Positions 10,441-22,400 of a stretch of 33,526 nt of DNA are shown in pieces. The translations under genes and the position numbers were made by a program. The first letter of the stretch is position 1. Each line of letters begins with the position of its first letter. The DNA lies in assembly GCA_000226015.1 (NCBI GenBank), contig JH156077.1, positions 209,166 through 242,691 on the forward strand, given 5' to 3'. This DNA comes from Mnemiopsis leidyi (Eukaryota > Ctenophora > Tentaculata > Lobata > Bolinopsidae). Under the pieces are notes generated by a model. That model saw only the letters and a program-made list of their open reading frames with translations, searched no databases and was not told the DNA's origin.

Positions 10441-13400
10441 TCACCGTCGCGACGGACTACGTGGCTCTGTTTTGACGTTTAATCTGATCTCTGTGATATC
10501 ATCATCTTCTTCCTCTTCCTCGCTTGTAATATAAATTTCAGGCTTGGTTACTCTCTGTTTGGGTTGTCTCTCTAGCTCAGTGTTTTCTTCACCTTCCTCC
10601 TCCTCGGTATCTTCCGCTTCCACAAAAACTTCGGTCTTGATCCTTCTATCTTCTTCTATATCAAACTCCTCCTGTATTTGATCCTTGTCGGTCCCACCCT
10701 CTCTCCACTTATCAGTCTTGCCGTTCAACTTGCCTTCTTTGTACGGCTTCACGAAGTTCTCCATTAAGATGTCGATGGAATCGTTAAAGTTGAGCTGATA
10801 GTGGAATGGTATTCGGTACAGCACGAGCTGTTTAAAGCGACGTTTCAGGTTTAAAGGAGTAATTGTGGAGTTTTGTACTGGAAATTCTGCCGCTATCCTC
10901 TGCCAGTCGATATCGTCTACGTAGTTTATTGGTTCTCGTGAGAGAATTTCCACCTAAACATGGTGCAGTGGTTGACATGTTATCATAATGTTTACATGTT
11001 ATCAGGATTTTAACATGTTATCAGGATGTTAACATGTTATCAGAGAGTTAACATGTTATCAGAGTGTTAATATGTTATCAGAGTGTTAACATGTAATCAG
11101 GGTGTTAATATGTGATCAGAGTGTTATCAGGGTTTAACAGGGTGTTATCAGGGTGTTCTCATAGTCGTTGCTTACAATAATGACAACCCTGACAAAGGCG
11201 CAGTAAACAACCTATAACTTAAAGTGTTCAATATCCTAAAAACTTGATTTTATTCCAGCCGCCCTTGCCAAGTGATGGAACTCGAAAGAGGGCATCCTTC
11301 GAAATTGTTGTTATAAATAGGACTATAATGTATTTATACGTAAGCATCTTTGTTACAGAAACGATTCTTACGTACATTATAGTCCTATTTATAACGAAAA
11401 TTTCCATTGCCAAGTCTGCACTGTTAAAAGTGTGATTTAATGGATAGCGTTTCCCGCCACTCTCACAGTCTCCTATACATTAAGCAGTGTCCGCCAACAA
11501 TTGTCGTGAACAGCCCCAGTTTAGGACATCCGGTAAGATGTCACGACTAAGATGTTAGAATTTCACACAGTGGTGCCCGACCAATCATGAGTTACAATTC
11601 GACACAACTGAAAATACCGTTGTGCGAGTTTAATAAATTGCGTTTCTGAGGAACGACATATTGTATGCACACGACATTATGACTAAGAGCTAAGCCAAAC
11701 TCAATATTACTAATACCCGCTATTTCTATTGCCATGGAAACTTTAGCTGTATGGAGGGGGGAACAATTATGTTCTTCCCTCTTGTGGCATGTGGCGGTAA
11801 AGAACAGGTGCCCAATCTGACACGAAGCAGCACAGCTAGTTCCATGTGCACGGCATGCCATACATCATCAAAGCAGAGACCACCAACCGTAAATAAGTAA
11901 CAACAATTAACCGAAAATTTTCAATCTCGCCCCCCCCCGCGCCACTCTCCAGGCATCAAGGCAATGAGAGCGATACATTACCAGGGTAACTTGATCCTTT
12001 ACGCTCAGACTCTCCCCTCTGTTTTGAGCGTTCCTCATGTCCACCCAATACTTTAGACACTGTCGAGATGTCCTCGTTCTCACAGCTTCGCCTGCAACAA
12101 GTTGTAGTCACGTGACATTTGTGTGTTGTCACGTGACATTTGTGTGTTGTCACGTGACATTTGTGTGTTGTCACGTGACATTTATGTGTTGTCACGTGAC
12201 ATTTGAGTGTTGTCACGTGACATTTGTGTGTAGTCACGTGACATTTGTGTGTTGTCACGTGACATTTGTGTGTTGTCACGTGATACAGTGTTGTCATACC
12301 ATCTACGTGTTCGAGTATCGATATTATTGTGATTGTCGTGATAATTGAACCCGAATATGCCAGATCTTTAATCCTACAGTTTAGGCGGTATTTGGGAATA
12401 AGAATGGTAATTTGGTATATAAGCATGATTAATGTCCATTCAACCTGCAAATATTTCTAGCATTTACATCAACATTGACCAACTAATGCCCTCAACAGGC
12501 ACTTTGGTCACACCAGTAACCTTGGTGACCACATTAGTAACCGTGGTAACTTAATCAATGACCATGACCATGCATCATCTCCATAGTTGACAGTAGGAGC
12601 TATTGCACCTCACGGCCCACTGATTCGATCAAACTAGTGCTAATTTGTGAGTGTTGGCTTTCCGTGCGTGTGTCGCCATACGAGACAGCAGCTTGAAAGT
12701 TTGGATCATTGCTCGTTACAGATCGCAGTACTCCGTTCTTAGTTTCGGCTTTTGATTATCATCCGTCTTTTATTAGATAATGTTTAAATTTGTTAAAAAA
12801 CCTTATCATGAAGCTATCATTAGGGCTGCGTCTCAACGAATAATCTTATTCTCCATAATAATTTGCTTCTCTGAGAGCATTCTAGTTTCTAGTTTATCCA
12901 ATACAGAGGTCTGAGTCGTCTGACTAAGCTATGATACGACTCACGTAGCGACCTCCTAATCTCGCTCTAACAATGACCTTATCAAGCACGTGTTTAATAA
13001 AACGTAGTTATCAACTCTAGTTTTCAACTTTCAACTCTAGTGTACCTAACCTGTCACATGTTCATCATTCCAACACGTAAACTTCTGAGTTTCGCGCCCT
13101 TAACACGCACCAGTTGACAAGTTGTCGAAGCCCTTAACACGCACCAGTTGACAAGTTGTCGAAGTTCCAATTTAGAAGTTGATGCGGTATAGCTTAAGGT
13201 GGAGCTATAGTGTTCATGTCGGATGATGGATCATTCCTCAAAAGCGACGCGACGTTTAAACTGGCCTGTCGCCCTGTCTTATAAACTTCTGATTTTAACC
13301 TTCGACTGACGTACCGTGTATTAAAGTTCGGCAGGACTAGGGGAAGAAATCACCGCAATCAGAGCTTTTAAAAGGGTCCGTGCGTAAGTCACGACTCTGG

Positions 13401-16400
13401 TGACTGATCACACGGCACCTTCTCTCTTTTCACATGACTGTCCGGCCCGCACAATGGCACAAGCATCGTCACTTAGCGTTACACAACAGCACGTGAGGGT
13501 GGGTCACGTGACAATGTTTGTTGGTCACGTGATCATCGCCAGTTCAAATTACATGCGTTTTCTGCTTGTCAGGCTGGGCCGATCAGCTTTGCTTTTCGTT
13601 TTCGAGTTTATCGAGATAGTTATACTTCGATTGTATTGTTCAAGTTAGATATGTGAAGCTGAGTGTTTTAAAATTGAAAATGTTGAGGTTCTGCAGTATT
13701 CGTGACTAGAATAATAGTAGTACTATAATACCAGTTTATCAGCTATGACGCAAATCACGATTCATGCTCTACTAGATAGCGGTTAATACGATCTAGCGTA
13801 GTTAACGTTTTGACTTAAGTTGCTATTTGTGTGTTATGATAATCGTTCTCTTGATAGCTACAATAATTCCGATCAAACAATGTTGGAGCCGAACACCACG
13901 AAATAGGTGATTTTTTTTTCATTTTGGGGTATAGGTACAGATTTCTAATTATCTACGGCACATTTCATACGATAATTAATTGACTCTTCTGAATTTAGAT
14001 ATCAAACAAATTATTGATTAATAATGCATGGTTTACGATAATCTTCATTGTTGCAAATTGTACAGCTATTAAGCTACNNNNNNNNNNNTTATTAATTCAC
14101 TCTTCTGAATTTAGATATCAAACAAATTATTGATTAATAATGCATGGTTTACGATAATCTTCATGTTGCAAATTGTCAGCTATTAAGCACTTTTTGTTAT
14201 ACCAAAGTTCTCTGACATGGGTTAGGTTCGCACCAGTATTAAAGTTTCGATCCGAATGGCTAACGTTCAATCTGTTTCGATTAAAATTTAATTTAGTTTC
14301 AACTGTTCGAAGCAAATTTATCTTGAAAAATTTAAAAAGTGGATGACTGTCTACTTTGTCTGTTCTCTCGACGATGGACCTGGGCCAAATGACGGAGTGG
14401 TACTTGAAGTGAAAGTGGGGAGGGGAAAGCGAGAAGAGTGGAGGGAGGAGAGTGGAGGAAAGATGGGAGGAAATGGATGAGGGAGGAAGGAGGTCAGAGG
14501 TGGCAAGAGGGAAGTGAGAGGACGGAGAAGAATGAGAATTAACCGGTCACGGGTCGCGGTCCCTGTTAGTTTACAGGAATTAAATTTTGTGAGATGCTAA
14601 TCCTAAAATCTCAATCTTCAATCAAGCACCGATTTAATTGTTTAAGTGTAGCAGAAAGAATCATCTAAGTGACAAACCGGTGGCTCTATTTAACAGCTTA
14701 GAACTATTGTTTGATACGATTTGAACAAACCACTTTGAAGTAAAATTTCAAGGGGACCGGTGTTCATGGAAAACAATAAATTGGGACCGGCCTTTGTAAA
14801 AATGTACCAAAGCGGACAAAATTGATCGTTTAGTGAAATAAATCAGCTGAACGGTGCACCTGGTTACAAAGACGTGACAGGTATAAAAGCTACCTTCGAA
14901 ACTCATACCGCATCCCACTGTCGAGAGCTGACAGATCTAGCACAACTAGACGACCCAAGAATCAAGAAATGAAGGTGTTCCTGACTATCCTGGCACTCTT
15001 TGCCGTGTCCACGGCCGGACCTGTTTCTCTCACTCCTCAGCAGGAGCTTGAGTCTATCTCCGACTTTCTAGCTACTGTTAGAAGGATCTACGAGGAACTT
15101 GTACAAAGAGGCTCGGACTTTGTCTGCAGTGCTAAGCTACAGGAACTACTAGACATATTAGGACTTCCGGATAAGCTGGATGGAGCTGTAGAGCTTGCTC
15201 AAGAATGGCTCTGTGGCGAGAAAGAAGCCCTCATGGCCAGACCAGAACTCCGTGATGTTGCCCTCCAGGGTTTTATGGACGAAGTCAAGAGAATCTACGC
15301 CCTTGCAAAAGCCTACGGAAAAGACCTCGTTTGCGGATCAAGCCTCCACGAACTTTTGGACCTTTTCGGTGTCGACGATAGGCTCGATGAAGCAGTCAAG
15401 ATGGTCCAAGGATGGCTATGTGGAAGCGCTGATGTCGTAAAGAGGAGCACTAAGGCAGATCTCGTCCTTGAAGAGTCCTTCCTTGATACCATCAAGAGAA
15501 TCTACAACGAGCTTAAAGCAAAAGGATCCGAATTTGTCTGCAGTGCCAAGCTCAACGAGCTTCTTGATCTTCTTGGATTAGATGAGAGACTTGCCCCTGC
15601 CGTCGAGTACGTCCAGAAGAAGCTGTGTCCCGAGGAATCTGGGGACCTTCTTCAAAGTACCTCTCACGTTGAAGCCCTCGAAGCTTACGCAATCGTCTGG
15701 AGTGACATCTGGGAAACCCTCAAATCATGGAGCCACGACAAACTATGCACCACCAAACTTCAGGATCTTCTCGACATTCTTGGATTCCCTGATGCCCTTG
15801 ACGGAGCTGTTGAGATGGCCCAGAACGGTATCTGTGGATTCTTCTCTGTTGTGAAGAGAAGTGCTGAGGTCGACTTTGCTCTAGAGGCTTCTTTCATCGA
15901 GACCGTCAAGAGGATCTACAACCAGCTTAAAGAATATGGATCAGAATTCGTTTGCGGAGCCAAGATCCACGAGCTTCTTGACATCCTCGGAGTTGATGAC
16001 AGACTGGATAGTGCTGTGAAGTATGTCCAAGACAAGCTGTGCGGAGAATCTGAAGGCGATGCTCTCGCAAAAGAAGCGCTCACTCCGAGGCCCTTCAGGC
16101 TTACGGCATTGTATGGAGTGACATCTGGGAGACCCTCAAATCTTGGAGCCGCGACAAACTATGCACCACCAAACTTCAGGATCTTCTCGACATTCTGGGA
16201 TTCCCTGATGCCCTTGACGGAGCTGTTGAGATGGCCCAGAACGGTATCTGTGGATTCTTCTCTGTTGTGAAGAGGAGTGCTGAGGTCGACTTTGCTCTAG
16301 AGGCTTCTTTCATCGAGACCGTCAAGAGGATCTACAACCAGCTTAAAGAATATGGATCAGAATTCGTTTGCGGAGCCAAGATCCACGAGCTTCTTGACAT

Positions 16401-19400
16401 CCTAGGAGTTGATGACAGACTGGACAGTGCTGTCAAGTATGTCCAAGACAAGCTGTGCGGAGAATCTGAAGGTGATGCTCTCGTTAAAAGAAGCGCTCAC
16501 TCTGAAGCCCTGGAAGCTTACGCAATCGTATGGAGTGACATCTGGGAGACCCTCAAATCATGGAGCCACGACAAACTTTGCACCACCAAACTTCAGGATC
16601 TTCTCGACATTCTAGGATTCCCTGATGCCCTTGACGGAGCTGTTGAGATGGCCCAGAACGCTATCTGTGGATTCTTCTCTGTTGAGAAACGAGAGATAAA
16701 GATGACCCAAGTCATGCACATGCAAGTGGTTGGAGGATTCCAAGAAACCGTCCAAGCGATCTACGAGAGACTGAAGACTTACTTCAAAGGGCTTGTTTGC
16801 AGCTCCAAATTACAGCAGCTGATGGATCTCCTGGGTGTACCAGACTCTTTAGACGGCGCCGTGGAGATGGCTCAGGAGATGATCTGCGGTACTGTTAGTC
16901 TGAGCTCTTCTCTGATGGTGAAACACAGTGATGCACTAGGTGGCTTTATTGACACCATTATGGGAGTTCTGGAGAAGTTGTACGAGCTTGGACGATCTTA
17001 TGTCTGCAATGCTGGAATTGCTGACATTCTCAACTCTCTTGGATTACCTGACACCATGGTCTGGGCTGTCAATATCGCAGTCGACTGGTTTTGTAGCTAA
17101 TCAATTACCGCAAGAAGATGTTATGAATTCGTCACTTTATTACTGACTTGAAAAGTTTGCATTTTAATCGTTGTTTTTATTAATGGATTAATGTGTTCTC
17201 ATCACATCAAAAATGACTTAACAAAAATCAGAGTGACATAAGTCGCTAAGCATTAAGTAAATAATTAACTAAGTACCCAAAACCAAAAAATCAAAATTCA
17301 GAAAAAAAATATTCATAATACCTTATGAGGCATATCATTTTCAATGTGGACAAAAATCCCGGGGATAAAAATAATGGGGGAATGCGAACAAAAATATGCC
17401 AGGAGTTTCTTCCATTTGCATCAAAATATGTTTATTGACATCCAGGTTGCCTGGAAAAAGTTTTTTTTTTTCATTAATGTTTTCGAAATTAGTTGTTCAG
17501 TGAATTAAGAAACAAGGCAGTTTAGTGATACGTCTGGAGGAAGGGCTCCATGCTAGTTAACGTAATCGTTGTAATAGCGTGATTAAGACTGGGAAGTCTA
17601 GAGAAGTTGACCAAAAAAATTCTACATACCTGTTTCAACCTTTTGATTTGATCTTATTGCTGGTTGAACTGGTTTGTGGAATCATTAAATTTCACACCCG
17701 TTCTTGACGAGGAAAAATATTTCAGAGAGGAGCCAGTAATTTACTGCGAGGGATTCAAAACATCAGGAGAGAAGATCAGCGCACGCTGCAGCTATCCTAA
17801 CTACATCTGCTATTGCATCAACCTCCCACACGAGTACCCGTCTTGTCAGTGTTCGCGCGAAACTTCCAAACTAACCACCTCAGAACCGCCGCCCGCACTC
17901 ACCACAACCCTGCCGGAGGACATAGCCTGGAAACCCCTTTACGTGCTGGGTATCGGAGGAGGGGTTTTACTCATTGTCATCTTAACCAGCATCGCATGTT
18001 GTTGTGTCTGTAGGCACTGGTACGCGCGCAACCACCGCGCGGCTCCAGACAAGCCTCCCGAGTACAGTGACTCACCACCCCCACCGTATGTCCATTCCTC
18101 CTTCTACAACACCACCGCTAACCGTTCTAGAACAGTTCATCGTGTTATAAGACCCTTATCTTCTTCCAGATCAGTGACTAGAAACGTGTCTAGTGCTATT
18201 CAGCAGCATTCCTCACGTGGTAATGTCCCAGTCGGCATTACTTCTTCTCTGTCGGAACAAAATATTCAGAGTATGCAATATGATAGTGGGAATATGCCAA
18301 ATTTTCGCAACAATCCAGTAGTCAGAACAGAGAGAGATAACAGAAGTAGAACAATGGCAGAGTTGGACAGAGTTCAGTTTCCGGTAGCTCACAGATATGC
18401 GACTGATAATATTACTATAGTTGATTTAGACGACGATGTATTATAGCACTGCGGTAGACAGTCAAATCTGGTCAGATTCATCGGATAACAAGATAGGGGA
18501 ATTCATTAAAATTCCATCAAAAGTTTTTGTATTTGTTGACTTTTGAAAAATTTTATAATTATATAAAGTGTGGTTAAATTATTAGTTATCTTTTAACATA
18601 CCTCCGGGTCGAATATTTGCTGTTCGAATGGATATTAAAAAATTTGAATTTTACCATTGACAAAACATTATCAAGTTCTGAATTCTAAACGTCCGTCTTT
18701 GTTAGCAAAATTTACAAAATTATCCTAGTAAGCCTGAATAAATTCAAATCCAATTGTAAATTTTTCAAGTAACTGACAACCTTTTGGCAGAGGGAATAAC
18801 CATTGTCAAAATAAATAAAATGCAAAATATGAGCGAGTGTAATGGAAGGAATGTTCAACAACACTAACATTGGCAGTTTGGTATGGGAAAATACATTTAA
18901 TATGAACAGTAAAACCTCGATTTGTAAAACCTCGACCGTGCCTCTATTTACAGTGTCCCTTGATTTATCGGGTTTTCTCCCTTTCCCCTGATATTTCTCA
19001 ATACAGAAAAACCTCTATCTACCGTACCTCTACTTACCGTGTCCCTCGATGAACCGGGCCTCCTCCCTTTCCCCTAGAGGCCCGGTAAATAGAGGTTTTA
19101 TTGTATACAGAAAAACACGTGATAAAACTGCGGATTTACATGATCGTCGTATAAAGTGCTAACGTAAAGACACATAACGCTTGTTCCACATTAAACACTA
19201 GCATCAGACCGTCGCTAGACAGAACGTTTTATTTCTTTTTCCTCGAATGATAAAATGTAGTAGGAGACCGGAAGTGATATAGGGGAGTTGCATATCAGAT
19301 AACTTTAAGTTGTTATTACTTAAAGAATCTTATTGGCATGAGAGAGGAACAATAAAATTATCATTGGTCAATGTTCCTGTAATAAATGATAAAAGAATTA

Positions 19401-22400
19401 CCAAAATATATTTTACAGCTAACTATATATTTAATATGTGCTTACGCTCTATCCACAGTCTTCCTAGACTTGAATCTGAGCTCTTATACTTTAGACTTGA
19501 GCGCCGCCGAAAATGAAGTAGCCTTTGACGCCCGTGTGAGGCCGTATTTTAGTCGGCGTAACAGCAGGGGCACCCCTGTCTGTTATGTTGTGGAAACATA
19601 TCGCTTGACATCGTAAAGTGGAAATGCAATATTATCCAAATATCATCTCTAGAAGAACTAGGAGGTTAAATTTACATGCGCAATTCTCCTAACTCCTGAC
19701 TACGTGTTACTTGTAATCCATCCCCTACATTTTCTATAATTTCATTATAACCTTGTACCATGAATAATCAAAACGGATCACGATTTGCTGCAGCAGTTCA
19801 GCATTTCCATATTTTACCTTTCCCATAGTCATTTCATTTATCAGACGGGTTGTTACTTGTACTCTTTGTTCATGTTATGTGAATAACATCGAATTGCATA
19901 TATAATTGAATCTAAAAAGTAACTTTATTTATAAAAGGTACAAATTGTTACCCATAAATCTTGGTAAAACTGCCGAATTTCATTTTTCTACCGCAAATAC
20001 ACACTTTTCGCACTCAGTTTGTACCTTTACCTTCAAGATTCAAGATATCACAGTCAAACCTTGCAAATTTATCTTATCTACTAATTGTTCCAATGCTCGC
20101 TCGTCAGTTATCCTTGTTTAGCAGCGGAATCCTTTAATTCATTTGATAGTGTCAAGGCAATGGAAGAAGGGAGTTTACTCCAACAAGTAGAAACAGTTAC
20201 AACGGACAGAGTATTAGAAGAACTGTTTTTACGTCGTACTTGGAAATATACTCTCCTGCTGCTCTCTCTGCCACTCAACGCGCTAGCTAGCAGCTCTACT
20301 GTTTTTATAACATCATTCGCAGGTTTTTATAACATCATTCGCAGGTAATGATTAGAATCACTTTGTGCGATATTAGCTTGTGAAATCTGAGTTGGTGAGA
20401 GTTTAGTTGGTGGGATTTTAGTTTGCGAGAGTTTAAGTTTAGGATTTTAAGTTCAATTTTAAGATTTATTCAGAAGTTCCGAGTTATATTTGTGGAAAAG
20501 ACGGTTGACAATTTACTTATGTGCCCACAATCAGCTTATCAGTAAACGAGTCACACGGACTACTAGCAGATAACTTATGCACAAAATGAAATTACTGACT
20601 TAACACATCCACTTTTAGGAATTAACCCCACCAAAGATACCAAATGGAGCTGTGCATCTCAGAATTGCAAATATATGACTGAAAACAACACTTCTCTTCT
20701 CTCTAAGTTTCCATGTGAAATTACCCAAGAAGTTAACGGAAGGACAGAACTACTATTGAAACCATCCGATATCAAATGGGAGATGCCTCATACATCGTAT
20801 GCCACCGAATTTGACTTATACTGTGACTTAGGATCGAGGAAAGGTCTGGAAACCCTGCTCTCGTCCTTTTATTTCGTAGGAGAAATGGTAGGTCTTATCA
20901 TGGGAAGTTTCCTCTACGATCACTTCGGCAGAAAGAAAACTTCCATAGTTGGCTGTCTAACTGTAGTTTTGAGTACTTTTCTGGGCACTTTCTGTCATGA
21001 TTTCTACTTTTTGTTGGCAATAAGGTTCTTGCAAGGTATCGGTAGTAGGGTTACAATAACAGGAATGTACATTCTCTTGGCTGAGCTCATACCATTAAGA
21101 TATAGGAATCGTGGTACTTTTTGGGTTCACTTTTCTTTTGCTCTCGGTTACCCAATCGCCGCTGGTATTGGCTATTTTGTGCAAGATTGGAATTATATGT
21201 TCCTAGTGACCTCTGTTCTTCAGCTTCTCTGCAACATTCAAGTTTTCCTCTGTATAGAATCTCCGAGATACCATCTTATAAGAGGGAACGAAAAGTTAGC
21301 TAAACAGTCCCTTCAAGCCTTGTCTGCTCTCACAACAGCTAATATTGACATGGAAAATGTTGAGTTGGAGGACCTCGGAAAAGCCCAGGACAGAAAACAG
21401 ACTTTTTGGCAACAGCTGATTGATTTTAGAACATACCCCAGTCTCTTACTCGAAACATTGCTTCAAATGTTACTCTGGTTTGTCATTGGCATGTCGTATT
21501 ACGGTTTCAATTTTGGTTGGGGCTCCATCGTGCCAGACAGATACATAGGCTACGCAATGGCAGGACTCGGTCACTTACTTGGTTCACTTCTTGTCTTCTC
21601 TGCAATAAGTCGTCTAGGTCGACGTAGAGCAATAATGATGATGTTAGTAGGAGCTGCAGTATTCTACCTGGCTGCTATACCAGATGTAAAGTTAGGACCA
21701 AACACAGAATGGACTCTGGAGAGTGTGTCCTCGCTGGTTGGGGTTCTCTTTATCTCCGGCTGCCTGGCAGGGATATACCTCTGGTCGGCTGAACTAGCGC
21801 CTACGTCACATAGAGGGATTGTCGTTAGTGCTGGTTCTAGTGTGGCCCGGGTTGGGTCGTTCCTGGGGCCCTATATCTTCCTTAACCTCAAACCTGTCAC
21901 ACACAAGTCAGTTACGTTTGGTGGTCTGGCATTTCTAACTCTGCTGTGTGCTTTTGGCTCGTTTCTGCTAGTCGAGACAGGAGACAGGGAGACGCCGCTT
22001 ACTGGAGAGGACGTCGTTCAAAGGAGGAGAAGTCATAGATATCGTATATGATAGAAAATCTACTAAATTGTAACTTTCAAGGTAGATTTGGAGGGGATAT
22101 ACTGTTGTTTATTTGGAAATAACAATCAACTGTTTACTGGTTATTCATTTAACTGGTATTAGTTCAAACTGGGCGACTTGTTGACTACATACTTCTGCCT
22201 TCAACAATACGCCAATGATCAGCGTTTTACTTGTTACTCATGATAATACTCTTTCTTTATCAAGAAAATCGCAGCACTAAAGAATTGTTCTGTGATGCAT
22301 ATGCCATAGATGTAGAACCCTCGAAAAGACGGAATGAATGATCAATGAGGAAGAGTCTGGCTCTCCTACGACCACGAATCCTCACCAGATGTTTCGTAGA

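Larger units (their letters stand above)
12288..14877. other. Intronic and intergenic DNA upstream of the repeat polyprotein gene
   Basis: No coding exon is recognised here. The stretch holds scattered CACGTG sites near 13.5 kb, a 34-bp tandem duplication, an assembly gap, and a purine-rich tract, each listed separately. Around 12509-12551 there is a cluster of GGTNACC-type motifs (GGTCAC, GGTGACC, GGTAAC). Confidence 0.5.

Noticed and set aside
10975-12287. Spaced repeats considered as a CRISPR-like array
   Set aside because: The repeats are contiguous minisatellites without unique spacers, in animal nuclear DNA.
11956-12450. Long open frames on both strands through CHVTTHK/CHVTFVC repeats
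   Set aside because: They arise from the 21-base E-box minisatellite, whose length is a multiple of three. The real exon here is only 12091-11982 in a different context.
13976-14188. Apparent 100-base direct repeat
   Set aside because: It flanks a run of N and looks like unmerged contig ends, so it is probably an assembly artefact.
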